Shown here piece by piece: positions 39,330 to 53,289 of a stretch of 64,000 bases of DNA. The notes below the pieces were generated by a model. The model was not told the origin of the DNA and searched no databases. It saw nothing but the letters and a program-made list of their open reading frames with translations. Source of the stretch: Limnoperna fortunei (lineage: Eukaryota; Mollusca; Bivalvia; Mytilida; Modiolidae). The stretch spans positions 57,308,074 through 57,372,073 of the forward strand of contig OX104113.1 of assembly GCA_944474755.1 (NCBI GenBank), written 5' to 3'. Made by a program: the position numbers and the translations under genes. How positions within the stretch are numbered: the first letter of the stretch is position 1; every line of letters begins with the position of its first letter.

Positions 39330-40850
39330 ATAAACATTACTAAACTCAATAAAGAAACAGTCAATAAACTGTACAAAACTCAATACAGAACCAGTCAATA
39401 AATTGTACACAAACTCAATGAAGAAACAGTCAATAAACTGTACAAAATTCAATAAAGAAACAGTCAATAAACTGTACAAAACTCAATAAAGAACCAGTCA
39501 ATAAACTGTACGAAACTGAATAAAGAACCAGTCAATAAACTGAACAAAACTCAATAAAGAACCAGTCAATAATATGTACACAAACTCAATAAAGAACAAG
39601 TCAATAAACTGTACAAAACTGAATAAAGAACTAGTCAATAAACTGTACAAAACTAAATAAAGAAACAGTCAATAAACTGTACAAAACTAAATAAAGAAAC
39701 AGTCAATAAACTGTACAAAACTAAATAAAGAACCAGTCAATAAATTGTACACAAACTAAATAAATAAACAGTCAATAAACTGTACAAAACAAAATAAAAA
39801 AAAAACAGTCAATAAACTGTACAAAACTAAATAAAGAACCAGTCAATAAATTGTACACAAACTCAATAAAGAACCAGTCAATAAACTGTACAAAACTGAA
39901 TAAAGAACCAGTCAATAAACTGAACAAAACTCAATAAAGAACCAGTCAATAATCTGTACACAAACTCAATAAAGAACAAGTCAATAAACTGTACAAAACT
40001 GAATAAAGAACCAGTCAATAAACTGTACAAAACTCAAAAAAGAACCAGTCAATAAACTGTACAAAACTCAATAAAGAACCAGTCAATAAACTGTACAAAA
40101 TTGAATAAAGAACCAGTCAATAAACTGTACAAAACTAAATAAAGAACCAGTCAATAAACATTACAAAACTCAATAAAGAAATAGTCAATAAACTGTGCAA
40201 AACTCAATAAAGAACCAGTCAATAAATTGTACACAAACTCAATGAAGAAACAGTCAATAAACTGTACAAAATTCAATAAAGAAACAGTCAATAAACTGTA
40301 CAAAACTCAATAAAGAACCAGTCAATAAACTGTACAAAACTGAATAAATAACCAGTCAATAAACTGAACAAAACTCAATAAAGAACCAGTCAATAATCTG
40401 TACACAAACTCAATAAAGAACAAGTCAATAAACTGTACAAAACTGAATAAAGAACCAGTCAATAAACTGTACAAAACTCAAAAAAGAACCAGTCAATAAA
40501 CTGTACAAAACTCAATAAAGAACCAGTCAATAAACTGTACAAAATTGAATAAAGAACCAGTCAATAAAATGTACAAAACTAAATAAAGAACCAGTCAATA
40601 AACATTACAAAACTGAATAAAGAACCGGTCAATTAACTGTACAAAACTGTATAAAGAACCAGTCAATAAACTGTACAAAACTAAATAAAGAAACAGTCAA
40701 TAAACTGTACAAAACTAAATAAAGAAACAGTCAATAAACTGTACAAAACTCAATAAAGAAACAGTCAATAAACTGTACAAAACTCAATAAAGAACCAGTC
40801 CATAAATTGTACACAAACTCAATGAAGAAACAGTCAATAAACTGTACAAA
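39330..40850 (+). repeat. 1.5-kb block F2
   Basis: Second copy of 37551-39070 at offset 1780. It carries the longest A-run in the window, ten A at 39796-39805, where partner copies have six to nine. F2 is itself inside larger copied segments at offsets 4236 and 5601. Confidence 0.83.
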
Positions 40851-42488
40851 ATTCAATAAAGAAACAGTCAATAAACTGTACAAAACTGAATAAAGAACCA
40901 GTCAATAAACTGTACAAAACTCAATAAAGAACCAGTCAATAAACTGTACAAAACTCAATAAAGAAACAGTCAATAAACTGTACAAGACTCAATAAAGAAA
41001 CAGTCAACAAACTGAACAAATCTAAATAAAGAAACAGTCAATAAACTGAACAAAACTCAATAAAGAACCAGTCAATAAACTGTACAAAACTCAATAAAGA
41101 AACAGTCTAAAAACTGTACAAAACTAAATAAAGAAACAGTCAATAAACTGTACAAAACTAAATAAAGAACCAGTCAATAAACTCTACAAAACTCAATAAA
41201 GAACCAGTCAATAAACTGTGCAAAATTCAATAAAGTAACAGTCAATAAACTGTACAAAACTAAATAAAGAACCAGTCAATAAACTGTACAAAACTGAACA
41301 AAGAACCAGTCAATAAACTGTACAAAACTGAACAAAGAAACAGTCAATAAACTGTACAAAACTAAATAAAGAAACAGTCAATAAACTGTTCAAAACTGAA
41401 TAAAGAAACAGTCAATAAACTGTACAAAGCTCAATAAAGAACCAGTCAATAAACTGTACAAAACTCATAAAAGAAACAGTCAATAAACTGTACAAAACTC
41501 AATAAAGAACCAGTCAATAAACTGTATAAAACTAAATAAAGAAACAGTCAATAAACTGTACAAAACTAAAGAAAGAAACAGTCAATAAACTGTACAAAAC
41601 TAAATAAACAACCAGTCAATAAATTGTACACAAACTAAATAAATAAACAGTCAATAAACTGTACAAAACAAAATAAAAAAAACAGTCAATAAACTGTACA
41701 AAACTAAATAAAGAACCAGTCAATAAATTGTACACAAACTCAATAAAGAACCAGTCAATAAACTGTACAAAACTGAATAAAGAACCAGTCAATAAACTGA
41801 ACAAAACTCAATAAAGAACCAGTCAATAATCTGTACACAAACGCAATAAAGAACAAGTCAATAAACTGTACAAAATTGAATAAAGAACCAGTCAATAAAC
41901 TGTGCAAAACTCAAAAAAGAACCAGTCAATAAACTGTACAAAATTCAATAAAGAACCAGTCAATAAACTGTACAAAATTGAATAAAGAACCAGTCAATAA
42001 AATGTACAAAACTAAATAAAGAACCAGTCAATAAACATTACAAAACTAAATAAAGAACCAGTCAATAAACTGAACAAAACTCAATAAAGAACCAGTCAAT
42101 AATCTGTACACAAACTCAATAAAGAACAAGTCAATAAACTGTACAAAACTGAATAAAGAACCAGTCAATAAACTGTACAAAACTCAAAAAAGAACCAGTC
42201 AATAAACTGTACAAAACTCAATAAAGAACCAGTCAGTAAACTGTACAAGACTCAATAAAGAAACAGTCAACAAACTGAAGAAATCTAAATAAAGAAACAG
42301 TCAATAAACTGTACAAAACTCAATAAAGAACCAGTCAATAAACTGTACAAAACTCAATAAAGAAACAGTCAAAAAACTGTACTAAACTAAATAAAGAAAC
42401 AGTCAATAAACTGTACAAAACTAAATAAAGAACCAGTCAATAAACTCTACAAAACTCAATAAAGAACCAGTCAATAAACTGTACAAAA
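39720..42488 (+). repeat. 2.77-kb segment H1 (partner 45322-48089)
   Basis: An offset of 5601 bp links AGTCCATAAATTG (40801/46402), CTCATAAAAGAAACAG (41461/47062), the CTGTATAAAAC unit and AGTCAGTAAACTG (42231/47832). The match ends at 42488/48089. On the left of that point both read AAAATTC; to the right one continues CAAAAAAG and the other TATAAAG. Confidence 0.84.
39789..39806 (+). repeat. Longest A-run monomer (ten A)
   Basis: ACAAAAT is followed by ten A and then CAGTC. The equivalent runs have eight A at about 30028, 41671 and 44032, nine at 45398 and six or seven in the AAAATT forms. Length variation at a fixed homopolymer fits polymerase slippage, and sequencing error in homopolymers is a second possible cause. 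Confidence 0.85.
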
Positions 42489-42495
42489 TTCAAAA
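42480..42495 (+). other. Chimeric junction between two copied segments
   Basis: To the left, AAAATTC continues the match to 48089 (offset 5601). To the right, CAAAAAAGAACC continues the match to 38253 (offset 4236). The joint lies inside one monomer and preserves the repeat phase, as expected for recombination between misaligned monomers. Confidence 0.78.
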
Positions 42496-45309
42496 AAGAA
42501 CCAGTCAATAAACTGTACAAAACTCAATAAAGAACCAGTCAATAAACTGTACAAAATTGAATAAAGAACCAGTCAATAAACTGTACAAAACTAAATAAAG
42601 AACCAGTCAATAAACATTACAAAACTCAATAAAGAAACAGTCAATAAACTGTACAAAACTCAATAAAGAACCAGTCAATAAATTGTACAAAAACTCTTTG
42701 AAGAAACAGTCAATAAACTGTACAAAATTCAATAAAGAAACAGTCAATAAACTGTACAAAACTCAATAAAGAACCAGTCAATAAACTGTACAAAACTGAA
42801 TAAATAACCAGTCAATAAACTGAACAAAACTCAATAAAGAACCAGTCAATAATCTGTACACAAACTCAATAAAGAACAAGTCAATAAACTGTACAAAACT
42901 GAATAAAGAACCAGTCAATAAACTGTACAAAACTCAAAAAAGAACCAGTCAATAAACTGTACAAAACTCAATAAAGAACCAGTCAATAAACTGTACAAAA
43001 TTAAATAAAGAACCAGTCAATAAAATGTACAAAACTAAATAAAGAACCAGTCAATAAACATTACAAAACTGAATAAAGAACCGGTCAATTAACTGTACAA
43101 AACTGTATAAAGAACCAGTCAATAAACTGTACAAAACTAAATAAAGAAACAGTCAATAAACTGTACAAAACTAAATAAAGAAACAGTCAATAAACTGTAC
43201 AAAACTCAATAAAGAAACAGTCAATAAACTGTACAAAACTCAATAAAGAACCAGTCCATAAATTGTACACAAACTCAATGAAGAAACAGTCAATAAACTG
43301 TACAAAACTGAAAAAAGAACCAGTCATTAAACTGAACAAAACTCAATAAAGAACCAGTCAATAATCTGTACACAAACTCAATAAAGAACAAGTCAATAAA
43401 CTGTACAAAACTGAATAAAGAACCAGTCAATAAACTGTACAAAACTCAAAAAAGAACCAGTCAATAAACTGTACAAAACTCAATAAAGAACCAATCAATA
43501 AACTGTACAAAATTGAATAAAGAACCAGTCAATAAACTGTACAAAACTAAATAAAGAACCAGTCAATAAACATTACTAAACTCAATAAAGAAACAGTCAA
43601 TAAACTGTACAAAACTCAATTCAGAACCAGTCAATAAATTGTACACAAACTCAATGAAGAAACAGTCAATAAACTGTACAAAATTCAATAAAGAAACAGT
43701 CAATAAACTGTACAAAACTCAATAAAGAACCAGTCAATAAACTGTACGAAACTGAATAAAGAACCAGTCAATAAACTGAACAAAACTCAATAAAGAACCA
43801 GTCAATAATATGTACACAAACTCAATAAAGAACAAGTCAATAAACTGTACAAAACTGAATAAAGAACCAGTCAATAAACTGTACAAAACTAAATAAAGAA
43901 ACAGTCAATAAACTGTACAAAACTAAATAAAGAAACAGTCAATAAACTGTACAAAACTAAATAAAGAACCAGTCAATAAATTGTACACAAACTAAATAAA
44001 TAAACAGTCAATAAACTGTACAAAACAAAATAAAAAAAACAGTCAATAAACTGTACAAAACTAAATAAAGAACCAGTCAATAAATTGTACACAAACTCAA
44101 TAAAGAACCAGTCAATAAACTGTACAAAACTGAATAAAGAACCAGTCAATAAACTGAACAAAACTCAATAAAGAACCAGTCAATAATCTGTACACAAACT
44201 CAATAAAGAACAAGTCAATAAACTGTACAAAACTGAATAAAGAACCAGTCAATAAACTGTACAAAACTCAAAAAAGAACCAGTCAATAAACTGTACAAAA
44301 CTCAATAAAGAACCAGTCAATAAACTGTACAAAATTGAATAAAGAACCAGTCAATAAACTGTACAAAACTCAATAAAGAACCAGTCAATAAACATTACAA
44401 AACTCAATAAAGAAACAGTCAATAAACTGTACAAAACTCAATAAAGAACCAGTCAATAAATTGTACACAAACTCAATTAAGAACCAGTCAATCAACTGTA
44501 CAAAACTCAATAAAGAAACAGTCAATAAACTGTACAAAACTCAATAAAGGACCAGTCAATAAACTGTACAAAACTGAATAAATAACCAGTCAATAAACTG
44601 AACAAAACTCAATAAAGAACCAGTCAATAATCTGTACACAAACTCAATAAAGAACAAGTCAATAAACTGTACAAAACTGAATAAAGAACCAGTCAATAAA
44701 CTGTACAAAACTAAATAAAGAACCAGTCAATAAACTGTACAAAACTCAATAAAGAACCAGTCAATAAACTGTACAAAATTGAATAAAGAACCAGTCAATA
44801 AAATGTACAAAACTAAATAAAGAACCAGTCAATAAACATTACAAAACTGAATAAAGAACCGGTCAATTAACTGTACAAAACTGTATAAAGAACCAGTCAA
44901 TAAACTGTACAAAACTCAATAAAGAAACAGTCAATAAACTGTACAAAACTAAATAAAGAAACAGTCAATAAACTGTACAAAACTCAATAAAGAAACAGTC
45001 AATAAACTGTACAAAACTCAATAAAGAACCAGTCCATAAATTGTACACAAACTCAATGAAGAAACAGTCAATAAACTGTACAAAATTCAATAAAGAAACA
45101 GTCAATAAACTGTACAAAACTGAATAAAGAACCAGTCAATAAACTGTACAAAACTCAATAAAGAACCAGTCAATAAACTGTACAAAACTCAATAAAGAAA
45201 CAGTCAATAAACTGTACAAGACTCAATAAAGAAACAGTCAACAAACTGAACAAATCTAAATAAAGAAACAGTCAATAAACTGAACAAAACTCAATAAAGA
45301 ACCAGTCAA
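42489..45309 (+). repeat. 2.82-kb segment G2
   Basis: Copy of 38253-41075. Both its ends are sharp switches of partner: at 42488 from the 5601-bp partner to the 4236-bp partner, and at 45309 back again, at a monomer that has lost an A (AATAACTGTAC). Inside it, 44341-44510 carries local differences (CAATTAAGAACC, CAATCAACTG), which could be gene-conversion-like patches. Confidence 0.83.
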
Positions 45310-45321
45310 TAACTGTACAAA

Positions 45322-48089
45322 ACTAAATAAAGAACCAGTCAATAAATTGTACACAAACTAAATAAATAAACAGTCAATAAACTGTACAAAACAAAATAAA
45401 AAAAAACAGTCAATAAACTGTACAAAACTAAATAAAGAACCAGTCAATAAATTGTACACAAACTCAATAAAGAACCAGTCAATAAACTGTACAAAACTGA
45501 ATAAAGAACCAGTCAATAAACTGAACAAAACTCAATAAAGAACCAGTCAATAATCTGTACACAAACTCAATAAAGAACAAGTCAATAAACTGTACAAAAC
45601 TGAATAAAGAACCAGTCAATAAACTGTACAAAACTCAAAAAAGAACCAGTCAATAAACTGTACAAAACTCAATAAAGAACCAGTCAATAAACTGTACAAA
45701 ATTGAATAAAGAACCAGTCAATAAACTGTACAAAACTAAATAAAGAACCAGTCAATAAACATTACAAAACTCAATAAAGAAACAGTCAATAAACTGTACA
45801 AAACTCAATAAAGAACCAGTCAATAAATTGTACACAAACTCAATGAAGAAACAGTCAATAAACTGTACAAAATTCAATAAAGAAACAGTCAATAAACTGT
45901 ACAAAACTCAATAAAGGACCAGTCAATAAACTGTACAAAACTGAATAAATAACCAGTCAATAAACTGAACAAAACTCAATAAAGAACCAGTCAATAATCT
46001 GTACACAAACTCAATAAAGAACAAGTCAATAAACTGTACAAAACTGATTAAAGAACCAGTCAATAAACTGTACAAAACTCAAAAAAGAACCAGTCAATAA
46101 ACTGTACAAAACTCAATAAAGAACCAGTCAATAAACTGTACAAAATTGAATAAAGAACCAGTCAATAAAATGTACAAAACTAAATAAAGAACCAGTCAAT
46201 AAACATTACAAAACTGAATAAAGAACCGGTCAATTAACTGTACAAAACTGTATAAAGAACCAGTCAATAAACTGTACAAAACTAAATAAAGAAACAGTCA
46301 ATAAACTGTACAAAACTAAATAAAGAAACAGTCAATAAACTGTACAAAACTCAATAAAGAAACAGTCAATAAACTGTACAAAACTCAAAAAAGAACCAGT
46401 CCATAAATTGTACACAAATTCAATGAAGAAACAGTCAATAAACTGTACAAAATTCAATAAAGAAACAGTCAATAAACTGTACAAAACTGAATAAAGAACC
46501 AGTCAATAAACTGTACAAAACTCAATAAAGAACCAGTCAATAAACTGTACAAAACTCAATAAAGAAACAGTCAATAAACTGTACAAGACTCAATAAAGAA
46601 ACAGTCAACAAACTGAACAAATCTAAATAAAGAAACAGTCAATAAACTGAACAAAACTCAATAAAGAACCAGTCAATAAACTGTACAAAACTCAATAAAG
46701 AAACAGTCTAAAAACTGTACAAAACTAAATAAAGAAACAGTCAATAAACTGTACAAAACTAAATAAAGAACCAGTCAATAAACTCTACAAAACTCAATAA
46801 AGAACCAGTCAATAAACTGTGCAAAATTCAATAAAGTAACAGTCAATAAACTGTACAAAACTAAATAAAGAACCAGTCAATAAACTGTACAAAACTGAAC
46901 AAAGAACCAGTCAATAAACTGTACAAAACTGAACAAAGAAACAGTCAATAAACTGTACAAAACTAAATAAAGAAACAGTCAATAAACTGTTCAAAACTGA
47001 ATAAAGAAACAGTCAATAAACTGTACAAAGCTCAATAAAGAACCAGTCAATAAACTGTACAAAACTCATAAAAGAAACAGTCAATAAACTGTACAAAACT
47101 CAATAAAGAACCAGTCAATAAACTGTATAAAACTAAATAAAGAAACAGTCAATAAACTGTACAAAACTAAAGAAAGAAACAGTCAATAAACTGTACAAAA
47201 CTAAATAAACAACCAGTCAATAAATTGTACACAAACTAAATAAATAAACAGTCAATAAACTGTACAAAACAAAATAAAAAAAACAGTCAATAAACTGTAC
47301 AAAACTAAATAAAGAACCAGTCAATAAATTGTACACAAACTCAATAAAGAACCAGTCAATAAACTGTACAAAACTGAATAAAGAACCAGTCAATAAACTG
47401 TACAAAACTCAATAAAGAACCAGTCAATAATCTGTACACAAACTCAATAAAGAACAAGTCAATAAACTGTACAAAATTGAATAAAGAACCAGTCAATAAA
47501 CTGTACAAAACTCAAAAAAGAACCAGTCAATAAACTGTACAAAACTCAATAAAGAACCAGTCAATAAACTGTACAAAATTGAATAAAGAACCAGTCAACA
47601 AAATGTACAAAACTAAATAAAGAACCAGTCAATAAACATTACAAAACTAAATAAATAACCAGTCAATAAACTGAACAAAACTCAATAAAGAACCAGTCAA
47701 TAATCTGTACACAAACTCAATAAAGAACAAGTCAATAAACTGTACAAAACTGAATAAAGAACCAGTCAATAAACTGTACAAAACTCAAAAAAGAACCAGT
47801 CAATAAACTGTACAAAACTCAATAAAGAACCAGTCAGTAAACTGTACAAGACTCAATAAAGAAACAGTCAACAAACTGAAGAAATCTAAATAAAGAAACA
47901 GTCAATAAACTGTACAAAACTCAATAAAGAACCAGTCAATAAACTGTACAAAACTCAATAAAGAAACAGTCAAAAAACTGTACTAAACTAAATAAAGAAA
48001 CAGTCAATAAACTGTACAAAACTAAATAAAGAACCAGTCAATAAACTCTACAAAACTCAATAAAGAACCAGTCAATAAACTGTACAAAA
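45322..48089 (+). repeat. 2.77-kb segment H2
   Basis: Copy of 39720-42488 at offset 5601-5602. The one-base drift comes from A-run length (nine here, ten at 39796). The copy keeps rare variants such as CTCATAAAAG and GAAGAAATC, and adds private ones such as CACAAATTCAATG at about 46416. Confidence 0.84.
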
Positions 48090-48880
48090 TTCTATAAAGT
48101 AAGAGTCAATAAACTGTACAAAACTAAATAAAGAACCAGTCAATAAACTGTACAAAACTGAACAAAGAACCAGTCAATAAACTGTACAAAACTGAACAAA
48201 GAAACAGTCAATAAACTGTACAAAACTAAATAAAGAAACAGTCAATAAACTGTTCAAAACTGAATAAAGAAACAGTCAATAAACTGTACAAAGCTCAATA
48301 AAGAACCAGTCAATAAACTGTACAAAACTCATAAAAGAAACAGTTTATAAACTGAACAAAACTCAATAAAGAACCAGTCAATAAACTGTACAAAACTAAA
48401 TAAAAAAACAGTCAATAAACTGTACAAAACTAAAGAAAGAAACAGTCAATAAACTGTACAAAACTAAATAAACAACCAGTCAATAAATTGTACACAAACT
48501 AAATAAATAAACAGTCAATAAACTGTACAAAACAAAATAAAAAAAACAGTCAATAAACTGTACAAAACTAAATAAAGAACCAGTCAAGAAATTGTACACA
48601 AACTCAATAAAGAACCAGTCAATAAACTGTACAAAACTGAATAAAGAACCAGTCAATAAACTGAACAAAACTCAATAAATAACCAGTCAATAATCTGTAC
48701 ACAAACTCAATAAAGAACAAGTCAATAAACTGTACAAAACTGAATAAAGAACCAGTCAATAAACTGTACAAAACTCAAAAAAGAACCAGTCAATAAACTG
48801 TACAAAACTCAATAAAGAACCAGTCAATAAACTGTACAAAATTGAATAAAGAACCAGTCAATAAACTGTACAAAACTAAA
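48090..48880 (+). repeat. Partial copy at 1,263 bp of 46827-47620
   Basis: CTCATAAAAGAAACAG at 47062 recurs at 48325, and the A-run monomer at 47269 recurs at 48531. Both are 1262-1263 bp apart. Private changes in this copy are CAGTTTATAAACTG at about 48341 and CAAGAAATTG at about 48585. The match fades near 48880. Confidence 0.8.
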
Positions 48881-51800
48881 TAAAGAAACAGTCAATAAAC
48901 ATTACAAAACTGAATAAAGAAGCGGTCAATTAACTGTATAAAACTGTATAAAGAACCAGTCAATAAACTGTACAAAACTAAATAAAGAAACAGTCAATAA
49001 ACTGTACAAAACTAAATAAAGAAACAGTCAATAAACTGTACAAAACTCAAAAAAGAAACAGTCAATAAACTGTACAAAACTCAATAAAGAAACAGTCAAT
49101 AAATTGTACACAAACTCAATGAAGAAACAGTCAATAAACTGTACAAAATTCAATAAAGAAACAGTCAATAAACTGTACAAAACTGAATAAAGAACCAGTC
49201 AATAAACTGTTCAAAACTGAATAAAGAAACAGTCAATAAACTGTACAAAACTAAATAAAGAAACAGTCAATAAACTGTACAAAACTAAATAAAGAACCAG
49301 CCAATAAATTGTACACCAACTAAATAAAGAAACAGTCAATAAACTGTACAAAACTGAATAAAGAACCAGTCAATAAACTGTACAAAACTCAATAAAGAAC
49401 CAGTCAATAAACTGTACAAAACTCAATAAAGAACCAGTCAATAAACTGTACAAAACTAAATAAAGAAACAGTCAATAAACATTACAAAACTGAATAAAGA
49501 ACCGGTCAATTAACTGTACAAAACTGTATAAAGAACCAGTCAATAAACTGTACAAAACTAAATAAAGAAACAGTCAATAAACTGTACAAAACTAAATAAA
49601 GAAACAGTCAATAAACTGTACAAAACTCAATAAAGAACCAGTCAATAAATTGTACACAAACTCAATGAAGAAACAGTCAATAAACTGTACAAAATTCAAT
49701 AAAGAAACAGTCAATAAACTGTACAAAACTGAATAAAGAACCAGTCAATAAACTGTTCAAAACTGAATAAAGAAACAGTCAATAAACTGTACAAAACTAA
49801 ATAAAGAAACAGTCAAGAAACTGTTCAAAACTGAATAAAGAAACAGTCAATAAACTGTACAAAGCTCAATAAAGAACCAGTCAATAAACTGTACAAAACT
49901 AAAAAAAGAAACAGTCAATAAACTGTACAAAACTCAATAAAGAACCAGTCAATAAACTGTACAAAACTAAATAAAGAAACAGTCAATAAACTGTACAAAA
50001 CTAAAAAAAGAACCAGTCAATAAATTGTACACAAACTCAATAAAAAACAAGTCAATAAACTGTACAAAACTGAATAAAGAACCAGTCAATAAACTGTACA
50101 AAACTCAAAAAAGAACCAGTCAATAAACTGTACAAAACTGAATAAAGAACCAGTCAATAAACTGTTCAAAACTGAATAAAGAAACAGTCAATAAACTGTA
50201 CAAAACTAAATAAAGAAACAGTCAATAAACTGTACAAAACTAAATAAAGAACCAGCCAATAAATTGTACACCAACTAAATAAAGAAACAGTCAATAAACT
50301 GTACAAAACTGAATAAAGAACCAGTCAATAAACTGTACAAAACTCAATAAAGAATTAGTCAATAAACTGTACAAAACTCAATAAAGAACCAGTCAATAAA
50401 CTGTACAAAACTAAATAAAGAAACAGTCAATAAACATTACAAAACTGAATAAAGAACCGGTCAATTAACTGTACAAAACTGTATAAAGAACCAGTCAATA
50501 AACTGTACAAAACTAAATAAAGAAACAGTCAATAAACTGTACAAAACTAAATAAAGAAACAGTCAATAAACTGTACAAAACTCAATAAAGAACCAGTCAA
50601 TAAATTGTACACAAACCTAATGAAGAAACAGTCAATAAACTGTACAAAATTCAATAAAGAAACAGTCAATAAACTGTACAAAACTGAATAAAGAACCAGT
50701 CAATAAACTGTTCAAAACTGAATAAAGAAACAGTCAATAAACTGTACAAAACTAAATAAAGAAACAGTCAAGAAACTGTTCAAAACTGAATAAAGAAACA
50801 GTCAATAAACTGTACAAAGCTCAATAAAGAACCAGTCAATAAACTGTACAAAACTCAAAAAAGAAACAGTCAATAAACTGTACAAAACTCAATAAAGAAC
50901 CAGTCAATAAACTGTACAAAACTAAATAAAGAAACAGTCAATAAACTGTACAAAACTAAATAAAGAACCAGTCAATAAATTGTACACAAACTCAATAAAA
51001 AACAAGTCAATAAACTGTACAAAACTGAATAAAGAACCAGTCAATAAACTGTACAAAACTCAAAAAAGAACCAGTCAATAAACTGTACAAAACTGAATAA
51101 AGAACCAGTCAATAAACTGTACAAAATTGAATAAAGAACCAGTCAATAAACTGTACAAAACTAAATAAAGAAACAGTCAATAAACATTACAAAACTGAAT
51201 AAAGAACCGGTCAATTAACTGTACAAAACTGTATAAAGAACCAGTCAATAAACTGTACAAAACTAAATAAAGAAACAGTCAATAAACGGTACAAAACTAA
51301 ATAAAGAAACAGTCAATAAACTGTACAAAACTCAATAAAGAACCAGTCAATAAATTGTACACAAACTCAGGGAAGAAACAGTCAATAAACTGTACAAAAT
51401 TCAATAAAGAAACAGTCAATAAACTGTACAAAACTGAATAAAGAACCAGTCAATAAACTGTACAAAACTCAATAAAGAAACAGTCAATAAACTGTACAAA
51501 ACTCAATAAAGAAACAGTCAACAAATTGTACACAAACTCAATGAAGAAACAGTCAATAAACTGTACAAAATTCAATAAAGAAACAGTCAATAAACTGTAC
51601 AAAACTCAATAAAGAACCAGTCAATAAACTGTTCAAAACTGAATAAAGAAACAGTCAATAAACTGTACAAAACTAAATAAAGAAACAGTCAATAAACTGT
51701 ACAAAACTAAATAAAGAACCAGCCAATAAATTGTACACCAACTAAATAAAGAAACAGTCAATAAACTGTACAAAACTGAATAAAGAACCAGTCAATAAAC

Positions 51801-53050
51801 TGTACAAAACTCAATAAAGAATTAGTCAATAAACTGTACAAAACTCAATAAAGAACCAGTCAATAAACTGTACAAAACTAAATAAAGAAACAGTCAATAA
51901 ACATTACAAAACTGAATAAAGAACCGGTCAATTAACTGTACAAAACTGTATAAAGAACCAGTCAATAAACTGTACAAAACTAAATAAAGAAACAGTCAAT
52001 AAACTGTACAAAACTAAATAAAGAAACAGTCAATAAACTGTACAAAACTCAATAAAGAACCAGTCAATAAATTGTACACAAACTCAATGAAGAAACAGTC
52101 AATAAACTGTACAAAATTCAATAAAGAAACAGTCAATAAACTGTACAAAACTGAATAAAGAACCAGTCAATAAACTGTTCAAAACTGAATAAAGAAACAG
52201 TCAATAAACTGTACAAAACTAAATAAAGAAACAGTCAAGAAACTGTTCAAAACTGAATAAAGAAACAGTCAATAAACTGTACAAAGCTCAATAAAGAACC
52301 AGTCAATAAACTGTACAAAACTCAAAAAAGAAACAGTCAATAAACTGTACAAAACTCAATAAAGAACCAGTCAATAAACTGTACAAAACTAAATAAAGAA
52401 ACAGTCAATAAACTGTACAAAACTAAAGAAAGAAACAGTCAATAAACTGTACAAAACTAAATAAACAACCAGTCAATAAATTGTACACAAACTAAATAAA
52501 TAAACAGTCAATAAACTGTACAAAACTAAATAAAGAACCAGTCAATAAATTGTACACAAACTCAATAAAAAACAAGTCAATAAACTGTACAAAACTGAAT
52601 AAAGAACCAGTCAATAAACTGTACAAAACTCAAAAAAGAACCAGTCAATAAACTGTACAAAACTCAATAAAGAACCAGTCAATAAACTGTACAAAATTGA
52701 ATAAAGAACCAGTCAATAAACTGTACAAAACTAAATAAAGAAACAGTCAATAAACATTACAAAACTGAATAAAGAACCGGTCAATTAACTGTACAAAACT
52801 GTATAAAGAACCAGTCAATAAACTGTACAAAACTAAATAAAGAAACAGTCAATAAACTGTACAAAACTAAATAAAGAAACAGTCAATAAACTGTACAAAA
52901 CTCAATAAAGAACCAGTCAATAAATTGTACACAAACTCAGGGAAGAAACAGTCAATAAACTGTACAAAATTCAATAAAGAAACAGTCAATAAACTGTACA
53001 AAACTGAATAAAGAACCAGTCAATAAACTGTTCAAAACTGAATAAAGAAA
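48881..53050 (+). repeat. Region of short blocks (955, 1467, 1570 bp)
   Basis: CCGGTCAATTAAC lies at 49502, 50457, 51207, 51924 and 52777, and a GCGGTC form lies at 48922. AGTCAAGAAACTG at 49811, 50766 and 52232 gives offsets of 955 and 1466. The rare CTCAGGGAAG at 51365 and 52935 gives 1570. These show several overlapping duplications of 28 to 46 monomers. Only one A-run-free version of the 35-mer cassette (about 52490) occurs here, so this region differs from its flanks. Confidence 0.8.
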
Positions 53051-53087
53051 CAGTCAATAAATTGTAAACAAACTAATTAAATAAACA

Positions 53088-53160
53088 GTCAATAAACTGT
53101 ACAATACAAAATTTAAAAAAAAAGTCAATAAACTGTACAATACAAAATTTAAAAAAAAGT
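53088..53160 (+). repeat. Doubled A-run monomer
   Basis: Two consecutive units read CTGTACAATACAAAATTT followed by nine and then eight A. Elsewhere the A-run monomer is single. The units are 36 and 35 bp and share the CAATACAAAATTT change, so this is a single-unit duplication. A related ACAATACAAAATT form is at about 54409. Confidence 0.85.
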
Positions 53161-53289
53161 CAATAAACTGTACAAAACTAAATAAAGAACCAGTCAATAA
53201 ATTGTACACAAACTCAATAAAGAACCAGTCAATAAACTGTACAAAACTGAATAAAGAACAAGTCAATAAACTAAACAAAACTCAATAAA

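Larger units (their letters stand above)
38253..41075 (+). repeat. 2.82-kb source segment G1 (partner 42489-45309)
   Basis: An offset of 4236 bp (4234 after small indels) links CTCTTTGAAG (38461/42697), CATTACTAAACTC (39335/43571), the A-run monomer (39789/44025), GAATAAATAACCAG and AGTCCATAAATTG (40801/45035). Source and direction of copying are not provable from one window. The names G1 and G2 only order the copies. Confidence 0.83.

Noticed and set aside
53088..53160. A-runs as poly(A) tails of inserted retroelements
   Set aside because: The runs are only 6-10 A, sit at a fixed place in the monomer phase, have no target-site duplication, and are followed at once by CAGTC of the satellite.
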